DNA of 64,000 nucleotides, taken from contig SNVD02009909.1 in assembly GCA_013180625.2 (NCBI GenBank), positions 124,001-188,000 of the forward strand. Direction: 5' to 3'. Under the pieces are notes generated by a model. The model saw nothing but the letters and a program-made list of their open reading frames with translations, was not told where the DNA came from and did no database searches. Each line of letters opens with the position of its first letter. Positions within the stretch are counted from its first letter, which is position 1. Source of the DNA: Boswellia sacra. Its lineage: Eukaryota > Streptophyta > Magnoliopsida > Sapindales > Burseraceae. Positions 1-12,610 of the stretch are shown piece after piece. The translations under genes were made by a program, and so were the position numbers.

Positions 1-345
1 GTTGAAGGAAGAAGTCTTGGTGAGGTTGTTCATCAAGCAAATTGTAAAGAATTCTACAACTTAGTGGAAAGCCTAGCTTGTGGAGGAGCTAGGAGTCCGT
101 GGAAGTAGGCAAGGTTTGCCGAACCACGTAAATTGAGATTACACTTTCTCTATCTCTATCCTCTTTAAATTTACTTTCACTTGTGATTATTCATTATTGT
201 TATTCTCTTGATTGTATCTCAGATAACTTCTAATTTCATCTTCATCATCTTTATTTTCAAAGAAAAGAGTGAACTAATTTTGCTCTTTCAAGAAAAACTC
301 AATTCACACAACACCCACCCCCCGGTTGCCATACCTGGGTCAACA
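1..345 (+). mobile_element. Copia-type LTR remnant (3' part)
   Basis: The segment has the look of the R/U5 end of a plant Copia LTR: a stretch reading GTGGAAGTAGGC, then GCCGAACCACGTAAATT near 118-134, then T-rich sequence, ending in CAACA at about 345. The 5' part lies outside the window, no internal retroelement sequence follows, and no second LTR is visible nearby. It could be the end of a full element or a solo LTR. The family call rests on pattern memory only. Confidence 0.5.
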
Positions 346-1735
346 ATCGTTACCCCAATTTCGACAAGCATGTAGGTTCCCACTTTAGCAGAGAATTTTG
401 CCACCCTTACTAAATAGCGAGAAAAAAAGATATAAAGTGTATTTATTGTACATAGATCTATTAAGATTCAATATGATGAAGCATCAATGCTTCTCAAGGT
501 TTTCAAATATTCGTTTGCTGGCTATTTCACTCTATTAAAATTAACAGTTTGAAAGGTACGTACAATTTATTTTTATATTGATTGGTGATATTTTTCTCAA
601 ACATTATCCTAAAATTCATTCTAAATTATGTATCAAATGATATAACATTACCATATCTTCTCATGATCTAAATAACAATTCACATAATAAATCATTTGAG
701 ATAAGCACTCTTGGGATAATTATTTGAGAAAATTATCATTACTCTTTTAAATTAAATATATTTTTAACAACATTGTCGCCTTCAAGGCACATAAAGCAAT
801 TTTCTATTAATTTTGCAGCGGAAAAACGTAGGATTTTCGAACATCTTTGTAACACATAAAATGAATGTAAAATTTGTAACTTACGTAGAACTTTTACATT
901 TTATATTATAAAATTTCGTTCCTGTATTGTTAATAATCCAAAGTAAATATATGCCCCCAATTTTATTGGATGCGGCAGTTTTAATTAAACAATTCTAAAA
1001 TTTAAAAGAGAAAAAATGAATATAGAAATTTAATAATTAATTTATTATATTTTCAGATATCCTTATACTCTTGTCGTATATTTTTATATATTTTAAGCAC
1101 TTTTTGTGCAGTTACTCATCCGTGTTATACTGAATTGTTTAATATAAAATTCGATTATCAATCATCCATTGATTTTCATTCAATTTTGTAATGAACAATA
1201 TTTAAAAAATTAAATGCATAATGTCAATTTATTTATTATTTTAAATTTTCAAATGATGTACAAAAATAATTTAATTAGCAAATGTCGAAATAATAAAATT
1301 CATGATTTTATCTTATTAAATAGATCTTCTAGTTAAAGCAAATGAATTATACTTTGTGAATAATTATATTTACATTAAAGAAACTTGAAGATCTATGTCA
1401 AAATTCTATTAATAGTAGATCTAAGATTAATATTTTTCTCTCTGAAAAAGGCTGTAGCCCCCACGAACCACTTTGTGGTTCCACATTGGAAAGTAACAAT
1501 GATGCTGATGCATGTAATATAAAATAAAGACAAAGTATTGAGTAAGGTGTTTTAATCGGCTTTGGACATATGTAATATGTGTTGTCAGCATAAAAGTTGA
1601 ATGATATCACCTCAGTTTTTGTAACTTCTCTTCATTGAATGAGCCTACTTGGTTTGTGTTTGCGCCAGTTACAACATTTCCTCCGTATAACAATTCTCAG
1701 TCCCTGTCTCCCTCTCCCATTATAGCTCAGGTGGA
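346..1735. other. AT-rich intergenic / AAP upstream region
   Basis: No gene is visible. The sequence is AT-rich, and the only ORF (minus strand, 1398-1610) resembles no protein family. A pyrimidine-rich stretch at about 1677-1720 just before the AAP start codon would suit a 5' untranslated leader. Confidence 0.4.
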
Positions 1736-4700
1736 ATGGATGCCGGAGAAGATGGGCGCATTAGAACAGGTACTAATTTTCAAGAATCATTATTAACTAT
1801 AAAATTTTATTCACAAACAGCAAAGTAATTTACATATATTATGCATTTCTTTTGCAGTATTTTAATTTCCTAATCAATCTTTCTGCAATTGGTGATCATC
1901 TTAAGAATATATGTTAATCTTGATCATGCATGCATGGAAACTCTTAGTAAGTTGAGCTCAAGAAATTTCTAGTGACTGTTTGGTGTGGCTTAGAAATAAT
2001 AAACTAAAAGAGTTTTTCAATCAATTCATGAGATTTTTTTTTTGAAAAATTGTTTGGTTCAATATGAGACTGTCCTTTTTAATTATGACAGAAAAAACTG
2101 TTTAATTTTAATAAATTCTTTGAAAATTTTCTTTTCTTATCTAGCGTATCTGCACTTACATATTGAAAATATCTATATAGTATTTGGGGGAACTAATTAT
2201 TTTTAAGTTCATTACAATTTACCTTTTCTAATTAAGGTTATAATTGACGACTAAACTTATACAACAAGTATCCAATCCAAAAACTAATAAAAGAAAAGAC
2301 CATTCCTCTATATACCCTTAAGATGAATTCCTTTCAATCAATCAATGTATCATTAAAAAAAAAAAAATTAACAACTTAACTATTTTGTTTCGGACACAGG
2401 TATTAGGACTCTAATTAGTTTTTAATATAATATTTTATTAAAAAATACACAAAATAAATTGAGCATATATATATATATATATACACACACATATGGGGGA
2501 GGAAAGAATTTGACACAAAATTAGACATAATTTTCTAGTCATTGATCTACAAAATTTAATAACTGAGATTATTGATGAATTGATATTATTAAATATTGAT
2601 TTTTAATCTCAACTATTAAATTTTGTGAAATCAATGGTTATAAATATGTATCTATAAATTGTTTCAAAAGTTTGTATTAAAAAATATACTCTCTAGAGAC
2701 ACACATATGTGTGTATATATATTATGTAATACAATTTACATAACCTAATGAAATAATATCTAATAACATTGGAAGAAAATTTATCCAAGAGAGACTCACA
2801 AGATCACTTTATTGATTTAGTGAGACTCCTTATTAAATGTTGACGCATTATTAGAGGTGATTTCTAAAAGTCGATTGAGAAAAGGATATACGAGAGAATA
2901 AATCAGCATCAAAAATTAAAATAATAATAATAATAAAACATTAAGTACCATTTACCAGATGTGAACATATAAATAACCATGCATACATTAGTAACAGTAC
3001 ACGAACAAGATCTACTTGCCCTCATCCAAGGCTCACAAAATTACAAAGAAATTTTCTTTGGTAACAATTAAACATCCGACTATATATCTATCAAATTTAT
3101 GAGTATATTACATAGTTTTACTTTTAACATCGGCAATTCCATATCAACTTTTTGATTGACCATTTGTCTTGGTAATTTAGGGAACTTGTGGACAGGAACA
3201 GCTCATGCTTTGACAGCTATGGTTGGTTCTGGTATATTGACATTACCATGGTGCGTGGCACAGTTGGGTTGGATTCTTGGTCCTCTTGTTGTTATCACCT
3301 TCGCAGCTATCACGTACTGCACAGCTCTCCTGCTCTGTGATTGCTACAGAACTCCTAACTCTGTTAATGGACGAAGAAACTATACGTATTCTGATGCTGT
3401 GAGAGCACTTCTAGGTACTACACTATGTACATTACTTTAACTGTTCTCTTCAACAAGAAGAAGCCCCAGATATTTATTATTTTTGTCCTTCTCTTTTCAA
3501 TCTTTATGGGGTTGAAAAAGAAAGAAATATGTGTGTTCAGCTGCACTGAAGAAACAAAATCAACCTTAGATTTCTTTCTCCTATCGTTTTATTTTTTAAT
3601 TTATTTTGATGTGCGTTCAGCTTCAAATATGTTCTTCTTCTTTGTTTTTTTAAAGAAAATCTATCGCTATTACTCTTTTTTTTTTGTTTTTGGCTAAGAT
3701 TCTCTGATTGATATTACAATGTTAATGAAGTACATATTTGGACACTCTTTGCAGGTCCAAAAAATGTGCTTATATGCAGTGTGATGCAGTATTCGTTGTT
3801 GTGGGGCACCATGATTGGCTTTACTATTACAACTGCCACTAGCATTGTGTAAGTTCCTTCAACAAAATTTTCAATTAATAAATAAAATTTCTTCTCTTCT
3901 CTAGACACTAACATAGTAAACATCTAAAAGCATGTCTTATGTTATTTTCATGTTAAAAATTTGTGAAGCAACTTCGCTTGTATATTCATTAATTATTGCT
4001 AGTCCTGTTGAATCATTTAGTAGTGTGCATCTTCTATCTATTCTTTGTATCAACTTCTCGCAGGACTATGACAAGGTCAACTTGTCGCCATCAAAAGGCA
4101 AATAACGCAAATTGTGGAGTATCTGGAAATCTAAGTATGCTTATCTATGGGGCAATGGAAATTATCCTATCCCAATGTCCCAACTTGAGCAAAGCAACAT
4201 TTCTTTCATTAGTAGCAGCAGTGACATCAGTTGCATATGCACTAATAGCCTCTGCTCTATCCACCGCAAAGTTTCTCTCCCACCCGAACTTCAGAGGAAG
4301 TTTGACATTTGATAACGCGGTTGAGGGCATAACTTTATCAACTAGGGTTTGGCAGATCTTCCAAGCTCTTGGAAACGTTGCTTTTGCCTACACTTACTCT
4401 ATCTTGCAGCTGGAAATTCAGGTTAATTTTACTCTTATAACCCGTACTACGTACTCGAAATTCAGGCTAATTATATAAGAATACTATTGAAGTTGGTGCA
4501 GGATACCCTGAGGTCAACTCCACCAGAAAATGAAGTAATGAAGAAAGTGTCACTTTATGCCATTGGGGGAACAACAATGTTTTACATTTTCCTGGCATGC
4601 ATGGGCTTTCTGGCATTTGGAAATAGTGTTCCAGGAAATATTCTCACTGGATTTCATCATCCATTTTGGCTGGTAGATATTGGCAACCTTTTGGTGATCA

Positions 4701-5604
4701 TACATTTAATTGGAGCTTATCAGGTATACTGCTCTCTAGATTAATATCCTTCTCTATCGGTTTGGGCACAAGTGAAAACTCATTACTCTGCTTAATTTAT
4801 GTATAACTGCAGTTGTTTAGTAATAAATACACAAAGTTAATTAATAAAACGAATTGATGGATGCATATAATCTATTTACAAGGTGGCAAAATTGCAAAAT
4901 CTTCTTTGAGATTTGGGCTAATAACAAAAATATAGAGTATTTGGCAAAATTATATTGACTTCTGACCTTTCCTCGTTTGATTTTATTAATAGACCATTAG
5001 GTCTCTTCGGAGTTAGATATGTGAATAGTAGAAAAGTGACAATGGCATGAAGATGATGAATAAAATTATTTTGGTCATTTTTAATTAATTATATATAACA
5101 GATTGCGAGGAGGTTAACTTGTGTTAATTAAAATGTTAAATAATCTTCCATTGCATAAAATTTTCCCAGGTGTTCTCTCAACCAGTTTTTGCGATCCATG
5201 AGAAGTTGCTTGCGTTAAGGTGGCCAACATCATTCTTGAATGCAATTTACATCATCAATGTTCCAAGCATCATCAGCAAATATGGCGCCATTCAATTCAC
5301 ACTCGGCAGGCTTCTCCTACGCACAATTTTCGTTATTTTCACCACCGGAGTTGCAATGATGTTTCCGTTCTTCAATGCGGTTCTTGGTGTTCTCGGCTCA
5401 ATTTCTTTCTGGCCATTAACAGTTCACTTCCCGCTAAGCATGTACATGGCTCAAACGAGAATCGAAAGAGGAAGCCTTATTTGGATGACCTACCAAATTT
5501 TGAGCCTCGTTTGTCTGATTGTTTCAACAATTTGTTTTGTTGGTTCAATTGCAGATATTCTAGAGCGCTTTAAGCATGCAAATATGTTTCATATTGAACC
5601 CTAG
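1736..5604 (+). CDS. amino acid permease (AAP family), intact six-exon gene
   Basis: Proton-coupled amino acid transporter of the AAP branch (AAAP superfamily), expected in the plasma membrane. Exons read as 1736-1769, 3181-3414, 3755-3848, 4064-4421, 4502-4723 and 5170-5604, all with GT..AG borders and matching phases. They total 1377 nt, or 458 residues, close to the family's usual 460-490. Family landmarks: a short N-terminus (MDAGEDGRIRTG), GNLWTGTAHALTAMVGSG with the first membrane segment, DCYRTP, GRRNYTY, ILSQCPN, FAYTYS, the exon joint LEIQ/DTL, PGNILTGF, HLIGAYQVFSQP and SFWPLTVHFPLSMYMAQ. About ten hydrophobic segments are visible. The first ATG of the open frame was taken as the start; its exon matches that of the second copy (19625), which supports it. 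No stop or frameshift was seen. The exact paralogue (AAP3/6/8-like) and substrates cannot be read from sequence. Confidence 0.9.
2467..2492. repeat. AT/AC microsatellite
   Basis: A run of TA dinucleotides passes into CA dinucleotides inside intron 1 of the AAP gene. It is a simple sequence repeat with no visible function. Confidence 0.8.
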
Positions 5605-6139
5605 TTATCACAAATAACTTTCTTAGAATTTCCTTTCTGTCTTTTTTTTTCTTTTGGTTTCTTTTTTCTTCGCATCATGGTGTAGATTTGTAAGAAGTAC
5701 TTTGCTAGTGTGTTGAAAATCTAATTGTTTTCTTCTCTAGAATTCGCTCACATATCACCTCCAAAAGCCAGCGATACCTATTGCAGATGAAAGAAGAAAG
5801 AGTGCGATAAAAGTTAGCTTTGAGATCTCAATAATTGAGCTCATAATACAAGATCCGCCTAGTTTTGTCCATAATTGAGTTGAAAATTTATTTTTAAACC
5901 AACTATTTCAAAATATGATAGTGCTACACTTTCAAAGACTATATGCAAAATTTATTTATAAAATTAATATGGCATCGAATGAATCGAATGATGAATATAA
6001 AAAGTTAATGTAATAAATAATCATATGGCATTGAATAAGTGATTCCATATTAACTTTGTATATAGACTTTATAAGTGTAGCATTACTTTTAAATTTAAGG
6101 TCTAAAATTAAAATTAAGGTTTAGGATCTATGCATTTAA
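5605..6139. other. AAP 3' flank
   Basis: Downstream of the AAP stop there is a T-rich stretch (5640-5665), probably the 3' untranslated region, then featureless AT-rich DNA up to the CACTA insertion. No gene seen. Confidence 0.4.
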
Positions 6140-7066
6140 AGTCACTACAAGAATTTTTTGCATATTTGTCACTTCACAATTTTTTTATTTGACAGTTTTT
6201 TAAAAAAGTGAGAAATTTAACCATGTCCTAAAAGTCAAACCTATCAATTCATCTTATTTGTCACTTTTTGTCTTATTCAATCACATATATATCACATTTT
6301 TATAAAAGTTTGACAAATATGTGAAAATATAATTTTTCTTTTCCCTCTTTCTTTTCATATTTTCTTTCAAATATGTGAATATAATATTTAAAATTTTAAT
6401 AAATTTATCTAAATATAATTAAACAATATAATTTTATTTTTAATCTAAAATTAAAAATAATTTTTAAAAATCTTTAAATTAAAGATAACATTATTATATG
6501 TATGAAAAGAATAAATTTTTAAATCTTAAATTTTAGAAAAATGAATTTTTAAATGTGGAAATTTTGTGAAATAAATAAAATTATTTTTTAATTTCAAAGT
6601 GATGAAAATCACATTATTTAATTGCTTTGATGAAAATTAAGCAATTAAAAATATCAAAAAAATTATTTTGCAATAATATAACATTTTAAATATGTAAAAA
6701 ATTATTTTAATTTATTTTAAAAATTAAATTAAAACATTTAGTGCTCTAAAAATTATAAAAAATTAGTCTAATGGTATAAATGAAAAAGTTTGAAATATAG
6801 GGACTGAATTAGGGATGGTTTTGATAATTTTTAATAGATATGGATTTCCTAGAATTTCACAATTCTATATAAAGAAAATGACACAGCCCTAAATCTAAAT
6901 CCCTAATTTCGGTTCTCTCCCTCCCCCGCTCTGAATGGCCGATAAATCACAAAATACAAGCATCTTTAACAGCATAGGTGCTTAGCTTAGCAGGTAGACA
7001 GAGAGGTGGCCTGAAGTGAACTGAAGGAACAAGGGGCTCGCCACCATCGCCACCCTCACCATCACC

Positions 7067-7168
7067 ATGGACTTGTCTTCATGGTTTCGACGCAGTGCTT
7101 CAAAGGGTAGCAAAAAATCCAAAACCCGACAATCAAATCAGCAACAAGAAGACAAAGAAGAGGTTTGA
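7067..7168 (+). pseudogene. captured first-exon fragment, unidentified gene
   Basis: An ATG follows a leader-like stretch and opens 33 codons, rich in Ser, Lys and Gln (starts MDLSSWFRRSASKGSKKSK, ends with a QQQED acidic tail), before TGA. The end of the frame coincides with the joint to antisense SUVH sequence, so the native exon is cut there. A little upstream, at about 6935, another ATG gives MADKSQNT, faintly like the start of FUBP-like KH proteins, but too short to claim. I do not recognise the main fragment. It may belong with the exons at 9363-9760. Confidence 0.45.
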
Positions 7169-7309
7169 CAAGGAGGCGCACATTTGAAGCGGGGTTGATG
7201 GCAATACTGGAACCAAACTACCAAGAGGTTTGACATCCAAAACCCATGATTTATCAAATGGAGCTTGAGGTTGAGGGACAGTATTGGAACCTGACCCCCC
7301 TCCTTCCAT
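7165..7309 (-). pseudogene. captured N-terminal fragment of a SUVH1/3-type histone methyltransferase
   Basis: Read on the minus strand from 7309, an ATG opens about 48 codons: MEGGGSGSNTVPQPQ, then FDKSWVLDVKPLGSLVPVLP. This is the conserved N-terminal signature of plant SUVH1/3-like H3K9 methyltransferases (proteins with YDG/SRA, pre-SET and SET domains). Only this start is present; the SRA and SET domains are absent. It lies antisense to the fragment ending at 7168 and shares its last bases, so two source genes were joined head to head inside the CACTA element. The assignment rests on motif memory; a profile or BLASTP search would settle it. Confidence 0.7.
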
Positions 7310-9362
7310 CGTGAACGCAAAAACCCATTTGGTAAGCCATTACCTGATGCTACCTCATGACTAATGCATTTGATTTAATGATTTTAATTCCTTTTTGAAT
7401 TTAATTATTTGAATTTTTTTATTTGGTGCTTAGATTCGGTTTAGGTGTTAATTTTTTAATTTTAATTTGTAAATTAGATGTTAATTAATGTTGGGAGTTT
7501 GGGATTTCATTTTTTAAATCTGAAATCACGATATGTTTATCAATTTAATTTGTTTGTGTTTCAAATCCACTAAAGTTATTAATTTATTCCAATTTTACAA
7601 ATAAAGTCTTGTCCTACTTGAGTTATTCGAGTCTAATGAATCACATGTATAGACAAATTATCTTTATGGCATGTTTCCATCTACAAGAAAAGGTTCCAAA
7701 AGATAAAGATTCCACTCAGCTTTTTATGCATTTACTCTGTGTGAGGCCCACGTATAAATATTGTAGCTTCTTCTTTGCTATCAACACCTATGAAATGTAT
7801 GTTATCCAAACAGACAAAAAGATTGAATTAGTTTAATAGCTTTTTTAATCTTTATTATCTTTACTTCTCTTGCCAAACCAATGATAGTGTATGCATATCA
7901 CGGGCTAATCCCAACTATGGAGAGATGTGGCTTGCAGCTGGCCATTGATGTTATAGGCAATTTGCATTATTTAAATGAGAACTTGTTTAAAAAAATGCGG
8001 AGGAAAAAGAACAAGTTTAAGTGATTAAAAGTGCAAAACATGTAATTGAAAAAAGAAGTGAAAGAGAATACACTTATTGGTTATAAAGCTACGTTACTTG
8101 CAACTATTGAAAACTTGTTTGTTTCGGGCAAATTCTCTAATCTTTCTTTTAGTAGCTAATTTCTTCTCTACTTGTTACTTTGACTCCCTCTCTCTTTCTT
8201 CTATTTGCTTCTCCTTCTTTCTCCTTGTACTCCTTTTACACTTATTCTTTATATATATATAAAGTCAATCGTCAAAGCTTTATAAAGGTGTAGAAGGGCT
8301 TTAAATGACATTTATTGACATTGTCTCAAGCATTATATTTTGTTTTGTATAGTCAAAGCTTTGTAAAGTAGTGTAACACAATGACTTTAAATGGCATTTA
8401 TTAATATTGTCTCATTCATTGTTTTAGGCCACATATTTTTTTACTTTTACAAATAAAAGTTTATCACTTGGTTGCAAGATTTATTTACATAATAATATTC
8501 CTTGACCAAGTTAAATTAGGTGGAAACCACTTCTTGATCCGACAAAGGCTAAATTTGGGCAAATTTTATTAAGGCCCCTAAGCTTTAAATGATTATTTTC
8601 AAGTATCACATTTAGTTTGGGAAGGTTGTTCAAGTTTGTCATGTTCTATGTTTTTTTTTCTCTTCTATTTCTTATTTATTTTGACTACTTCAAAAGGCTT
8701 TCTTTAACACTGAAATTTGTCAACTCTAATTCAAGAAAGGTTAGATAGAGAGAGAAAGGAGCATCTAACTAAATTTGATTTGCAGCTAGACATTTTCAAG
8801 TAAATAGTAATATTAGTATATAGCTGCTAAAATGTTATTTTTCAATTTTTTAAAACTGCTGATATTGAATTTTAGTGGGCATACAGAATTATTGATACTT
8901 TCTTGTTTATTGGTATGAGAATAAAGAACTATTGATACTTTTTTTTAGTGAAAGAGTTTTGTATTGAACTTGGTGACTAAGTTTTATTGAGTTTGCTAGG
9001 AAAAATTGGCTTTTACATCTATTTATGATAAATTTGTTTGCTAGCTAGCTTAAAGATAGTGGACATTACTTGGTTGTTTAATAAATTATCAGTTAATAAT
9101 AGTTATTCTATGTTATGTTACCTGCCACAAAAAAGATTAGCTTTGAATTTTGATGACTGGTTTGACTTAATATACCATAATTGAATCCTTGGAGTGAAGT
9201 AAATTTATGGATCTCCATTTTCTATTAAGTGACTTATTCATCTCGTACACTGTTCCTGATTATTCTAAATTTCAGTTTACATGTTCCAGGATTTTCTTTA
9301 CTTTGAGCTTAAGTTTGTTTGAAAACTTGCTCATAATCCAATCTTCCTCCTTTTTGTGCAGA

Positions 9363-9762
9363 TTGGTGAGTCAACTGGTGCTGAATGAAAAGCTGCACTA
9401 CAAGAGACTACTCAACTTGTGGAAACAAGGCTTGCATCAAATGCAAAAACAGTGAAGACTTTGTTTGGTGCAACTGAGGTTTGGTTTTCTGTCCTCTCTT
9501 TCTATCATTGAAATTACATGACACGTGTCAAGTACAAAGTAATGAGGAACTTTTTGGCCCTTATTGAGGATGTTGAAGATATAGCTATGTTTACAGCTTG
9601 AGATTGATGGTGATTTCCTATATTTTCTAGCTGATGCAGCAGTTATAGCGGTGAGCATAGTGTCTTATTCATGTTCTTTGCTTTATGATAATTTTCACAT
9701 TAATGATTTTGATGTTAAAATTTTCAGTTTCAATATGGAAACCCAGACAAAGCCACACCGAA
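9363..9762 (+). pseudogene. three captured exons of an unidentified gene
   Basis: Three blocks with plausible splice borders read in one protein style: about 9363-9477 (has one in-frame TGA; contains ETTQLVETRLASNAKTVKTL and ends FGATE), about 9598-9651 (LEIDGDFLYFLADAAVIA) and about 9727-9762 (FQYGNPDKATPK). They look like consecutive exons of a real plant protein, but I cannot name the family. The in-frame stop argues against a working product. They sit between the SUVH fragment and the lysyl-tRNA synthetase fragment in the CACTA element. Confidence 0.5.
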
Positions 9763-10224
9763 GGTACAGAAGCTCTATGAATTATTGGATTTCTTGTTAT
9801 GTATGAAATTGTTCTATTTGAAGTGCTTTAAGTTTTAAGATAATTTAATCACTTTTTCATATTACATGGGGCTACTGTGGTTTTAGTCTCCCAAAATTTT
9901 CCTTGTGGTATATGATTGTTTGGTCTTGATCACATCCTTGTGCTAGATGCAGAGATTCGAGTCAAGAAAACTAATGGCATGAAAATCTTGGGCTGGTTTT
10001 TCTTCTCTCTCTCATTCTTTATGTAGAATGATTTGGGTGCTATGACCAAACCTTCACCTTCTTGAATCTATGAATATGTCTAATATTTTAGTGGTTGGAA
10101 AATTTCTTGTGCATTTCATCTGTTGAGGGAAAACATTGTGCATTTCTTGCAATAAACATCTTGCACTGGGTTGAAGTTTGCTATGTTGAAACATGTTATC
10201 TTAGTATCGATATTTTTTCACAAC

Positions 10225-10867
10225 AGACATGCAAGCTTGACCAAGAGATTTGAACTCTTCATCTGTGGTCGTGAACAGGCCAATGCATATTCTGAATTGA
10301 CTGATCCATTGGACCAGGTAAGCTGATGTGGTCTCTGGATTTGCTAATGTTGTCCACTAACACTTTGAGTTCTAGTAATGTAGTATGATTAGCTGTTATG
10401 CAACAAATAAGCATGGTATTACCATGCATGTACTAACATATGGGTTTTTAGTGTGGTCGATAATAAAATAGAAGACTCTGTTTATGGAAAATTGTTTAAT
10501 AGAAGAATTCTTTTCAAGGACTTGGTGTTAGTAGCATATGTATAAACTGGAATTCCTATTACTACCAGTGCCCAAGTTGAAGAATGTATTAACTCAACAC
10601 ACCACATTGTTGTCCTGCATCACAAAACTGTGACTATTTTTGTTTAGTTAGAAATCAGAAGATATTGTCATTGATTTTAAATGGTGGCAGAGGGCACGCT
10701 TGGAAAAGCAAGTGAGGCAGCATAATGAGAAGAGAGCAGCAGCTGTTTCAGAGACATCGAGTGCAGAAGAAAAATTGGATAAAAATGATGATATCTCATA
10801 TGAAGTTACTCTTGATTATGACTTTCTGACTGCTCTGGAATATGGAATGCCACCAGCTTCGGGAATG
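10225..10867 (+). pseudogene. captured exons of an organellar lysyl-tRNA synthetase
   Basis: Two blocks match the C-terminal catalytic part of plastid/mitochondrial-type class II LysRS. About 10228-10318 contains [19 protein letters not shown] then ELTDPLDQ. 10691-10867 contains RARLEKQVRQHNEKRAA, a variable acidic stretch, then FLTALEYGMPPASGM. The intron between them keeps GT..AG borders. The native gene would continue into GLGIDRLVML (motif 3), which is missing, and all upstream domains are absent. It is therefore a fragment carried by the CACTA element, without ability to charge tRNA. Confidence 0.85.
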
Positions 10868-11482
10868 GTATTGTCATCTTTTGAAATTATTTTGATTGTT
10901 CTAGATCATTTTTTGGAAATTTTTTTGAGCTAATATGAATTAATATACATATGGGACCAAGTTTAGTTCTTGTCTTGTGGATGCCTGTAGATCATGGACC
11001 AGTGAAATAATTTTCTTCTCAAGCATATATCATGTGGCTATCTGTGAGTCAAAAAAGTACAAGTTACTGAAGTTAGTTGTGAATAATCACTGTTTTTTAG
11101 CATAGATTCTCTAGGAAATTTATGTGACAGTAATGCTTTATTTATCATTTGCTTACTCATTTATGTTTGTATAAGAGTTTCCCTCTAATGGAATTAGGAA
11201 TGAAATCTCATGTACTTATTCATGTTTTTAATCTGGTTACCTCTGAATTGCAAATTATCTTTACCACTAGTTGCAATACCTGATTTGTCATAATGGCAAA
11301 TATTGTGTTACTTGATTACAAAAAAGTTTATTTAACATTCCAAAATTGTTATCTTATTTTACTTTCATTAGGAACTTAGGAGTTTTATGAGAAATTTGTT
11401 TAATGTGACATATGATACAAATTATGAATTTCTTAAATTTTTTAAAATACATATTATATATATATTAATTTTTTTTTTAAAT

Positions 11483-11731
11483 ACTTGGCGGTTAAAAACT
11501 GTCAAGTATATATTTTTTTTTAATTTTTGAAACTATTATACTTGGCGGTCAAAAACCGCCAAGTATATTTATTTTAATTTTTAAACTTATTATACTTGGC
11601 GGTTAAAAACCGCCAAGTATATTTTTTTTAATTTTTAAACTTATTATACTTGGCGGTCTTTCAGATGCATATTTGGCACTTTGACCGACCGCCAAATAAT
11701 ACATATTTGACGGTCAAAGACCGCCAAATAT
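11483..11731. repeat. palindromic subterminal repeats of the CACTA element
   Basis: Four to five near-identical palindromes built as CTTGGCGGT, then TAAAA or CAAAA, then ACCGCCAAG occur about every 54-57 bp, starting near 11483, 11540, 11594 and 11648, with a variant TTGACGGTC..GACCGCCAAA near 11706. In CACTA elements, subterminal repeats of this sort bind the transposase (TnpA in En/Spm). Here each unit is itself an inverted repeat able to form a hairpin. Confidence 0.8.
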
Positions 11732-11753
11732 GATCATTTTTCTTGTAGTGAGT

Positions 11754-12440
11754 GTAGAAAGTATTTATAACGAAAAGAAAAAATTAAATGTGGTTTCATC
11801 ACTTAATTTATATCATATGTTTAAGTAATCTAAAATAAAGTTGAACTATAATTATGAAAAATATAAAAAAAAAAGATAGGCTTCTTTAGGTTGACAAAGC
11901 GACTCAAATGGAGCATACTCTTTGTTGGGTTTAATGTTGCTATCTAAAGTGTGCAGGTTATTAAGTCTCCAAGTATTAGAGTTAAACCATGACTATAAGT
12001 TGAAGCTTTTAGAAAAGTGACATAATATGATATCATTGTCATATTGATTCAATGGTGATACATTAGAATATCCTGTATTACTTTAAAAATTTAATCAAGT
12101 GGTGGTTATTGTTAGGATCATATTATTTTCGTTAGATACTGATTTTAAATTTGACATCTTGTGATAATTCATTACTGATAATCTTGCATATCTTTGAGTA
12201 TATTGATTATATTATCTAGGTGATAAAGATGGTTTGCATAGGAATTTATAAGAATATGTGCTGTATATTCGTTGTGCATACCGTAAATACAAAATATGTG
12301 TTCTGTTACCAAATACTCAAAGGATATCATATCTTCAAAGGTGTTCGTGAAGCTCATATTTAGGGAGGCTGGACTGCACTATGCTAGATGTGATTGAGAG
12401 ATAAAAATTAGAGTTGATTTATGTGAGAATAATCTTTTGC
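11754..12440. other. AT-rich intergenic DNA
   Basis: No coding or RNA feature is apparent between the CACTA element and the duplicated flank of the LTR array. Confidence 0.35.
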
Positions 12441-12444
12441 AAGT

Positions 12445-12610
12445 TGTATTGAGAGTTGAGTTTTCACTGTAGTGCTTTGTTTGTGATAAGAGCTTGCTTA
12501 TCAATTTATTAGGCTAAAGGCAACTACTAGAGTGTTTGTTTGAGATGTATGTAAGTTGTATTGCGAGTTGAGATTTTCGCTATAGTGCTGTATCTGTGAT
12601 AAGAGCATGC
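12445..12610 (+). repeat. tandem duplication of about 110 bp, second unit split by the LTR array
   Basis: A unit containing GTTGTATT-GAGTTGAG, GTGATAAGAGC and ATTAGGCTAAAGGCAAC occurs at about 12440-12545, and again from about 12550. The second unit is interrupted at 12610 by the LTR element and resumes at 16360 (CATGCTCATCAGTTCATTAGG). The uninterrupted first unit therefore shows the pre-insertion sequence. Confidence 0.75.

Larger units (their letters stand above)
6143..11750. mobile_element. CACTA (En/Spm-type) transposon carrying host exons
   Basis: The left end begins CACTACAAGAATTTTTTG and the right end, read on the minus strand, begins CACTACAAGAAAAATGATC. The first 11 bases are identical and both continue into CATATTTG. 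The element is flanked by the 3-bp duplication AGT (6140-6142 and 11751-11753), the size CACTA elements make. Subterminal regions hold repeated short motifs, palindromic on the right. No transposase was recognised, so it is probably non-autonomous. The interior holds exon-like blocks from several host genes (listed separately) with their introns, so capture was at DNA level. Confidence 0.88.

Noticed and set aside
3425..3697. 90-codon ORF between AAP exons 2 and 3
   Set aside because: Phe- and Lys-rich reading of intron 2; the exon ends at the GT at 3415.
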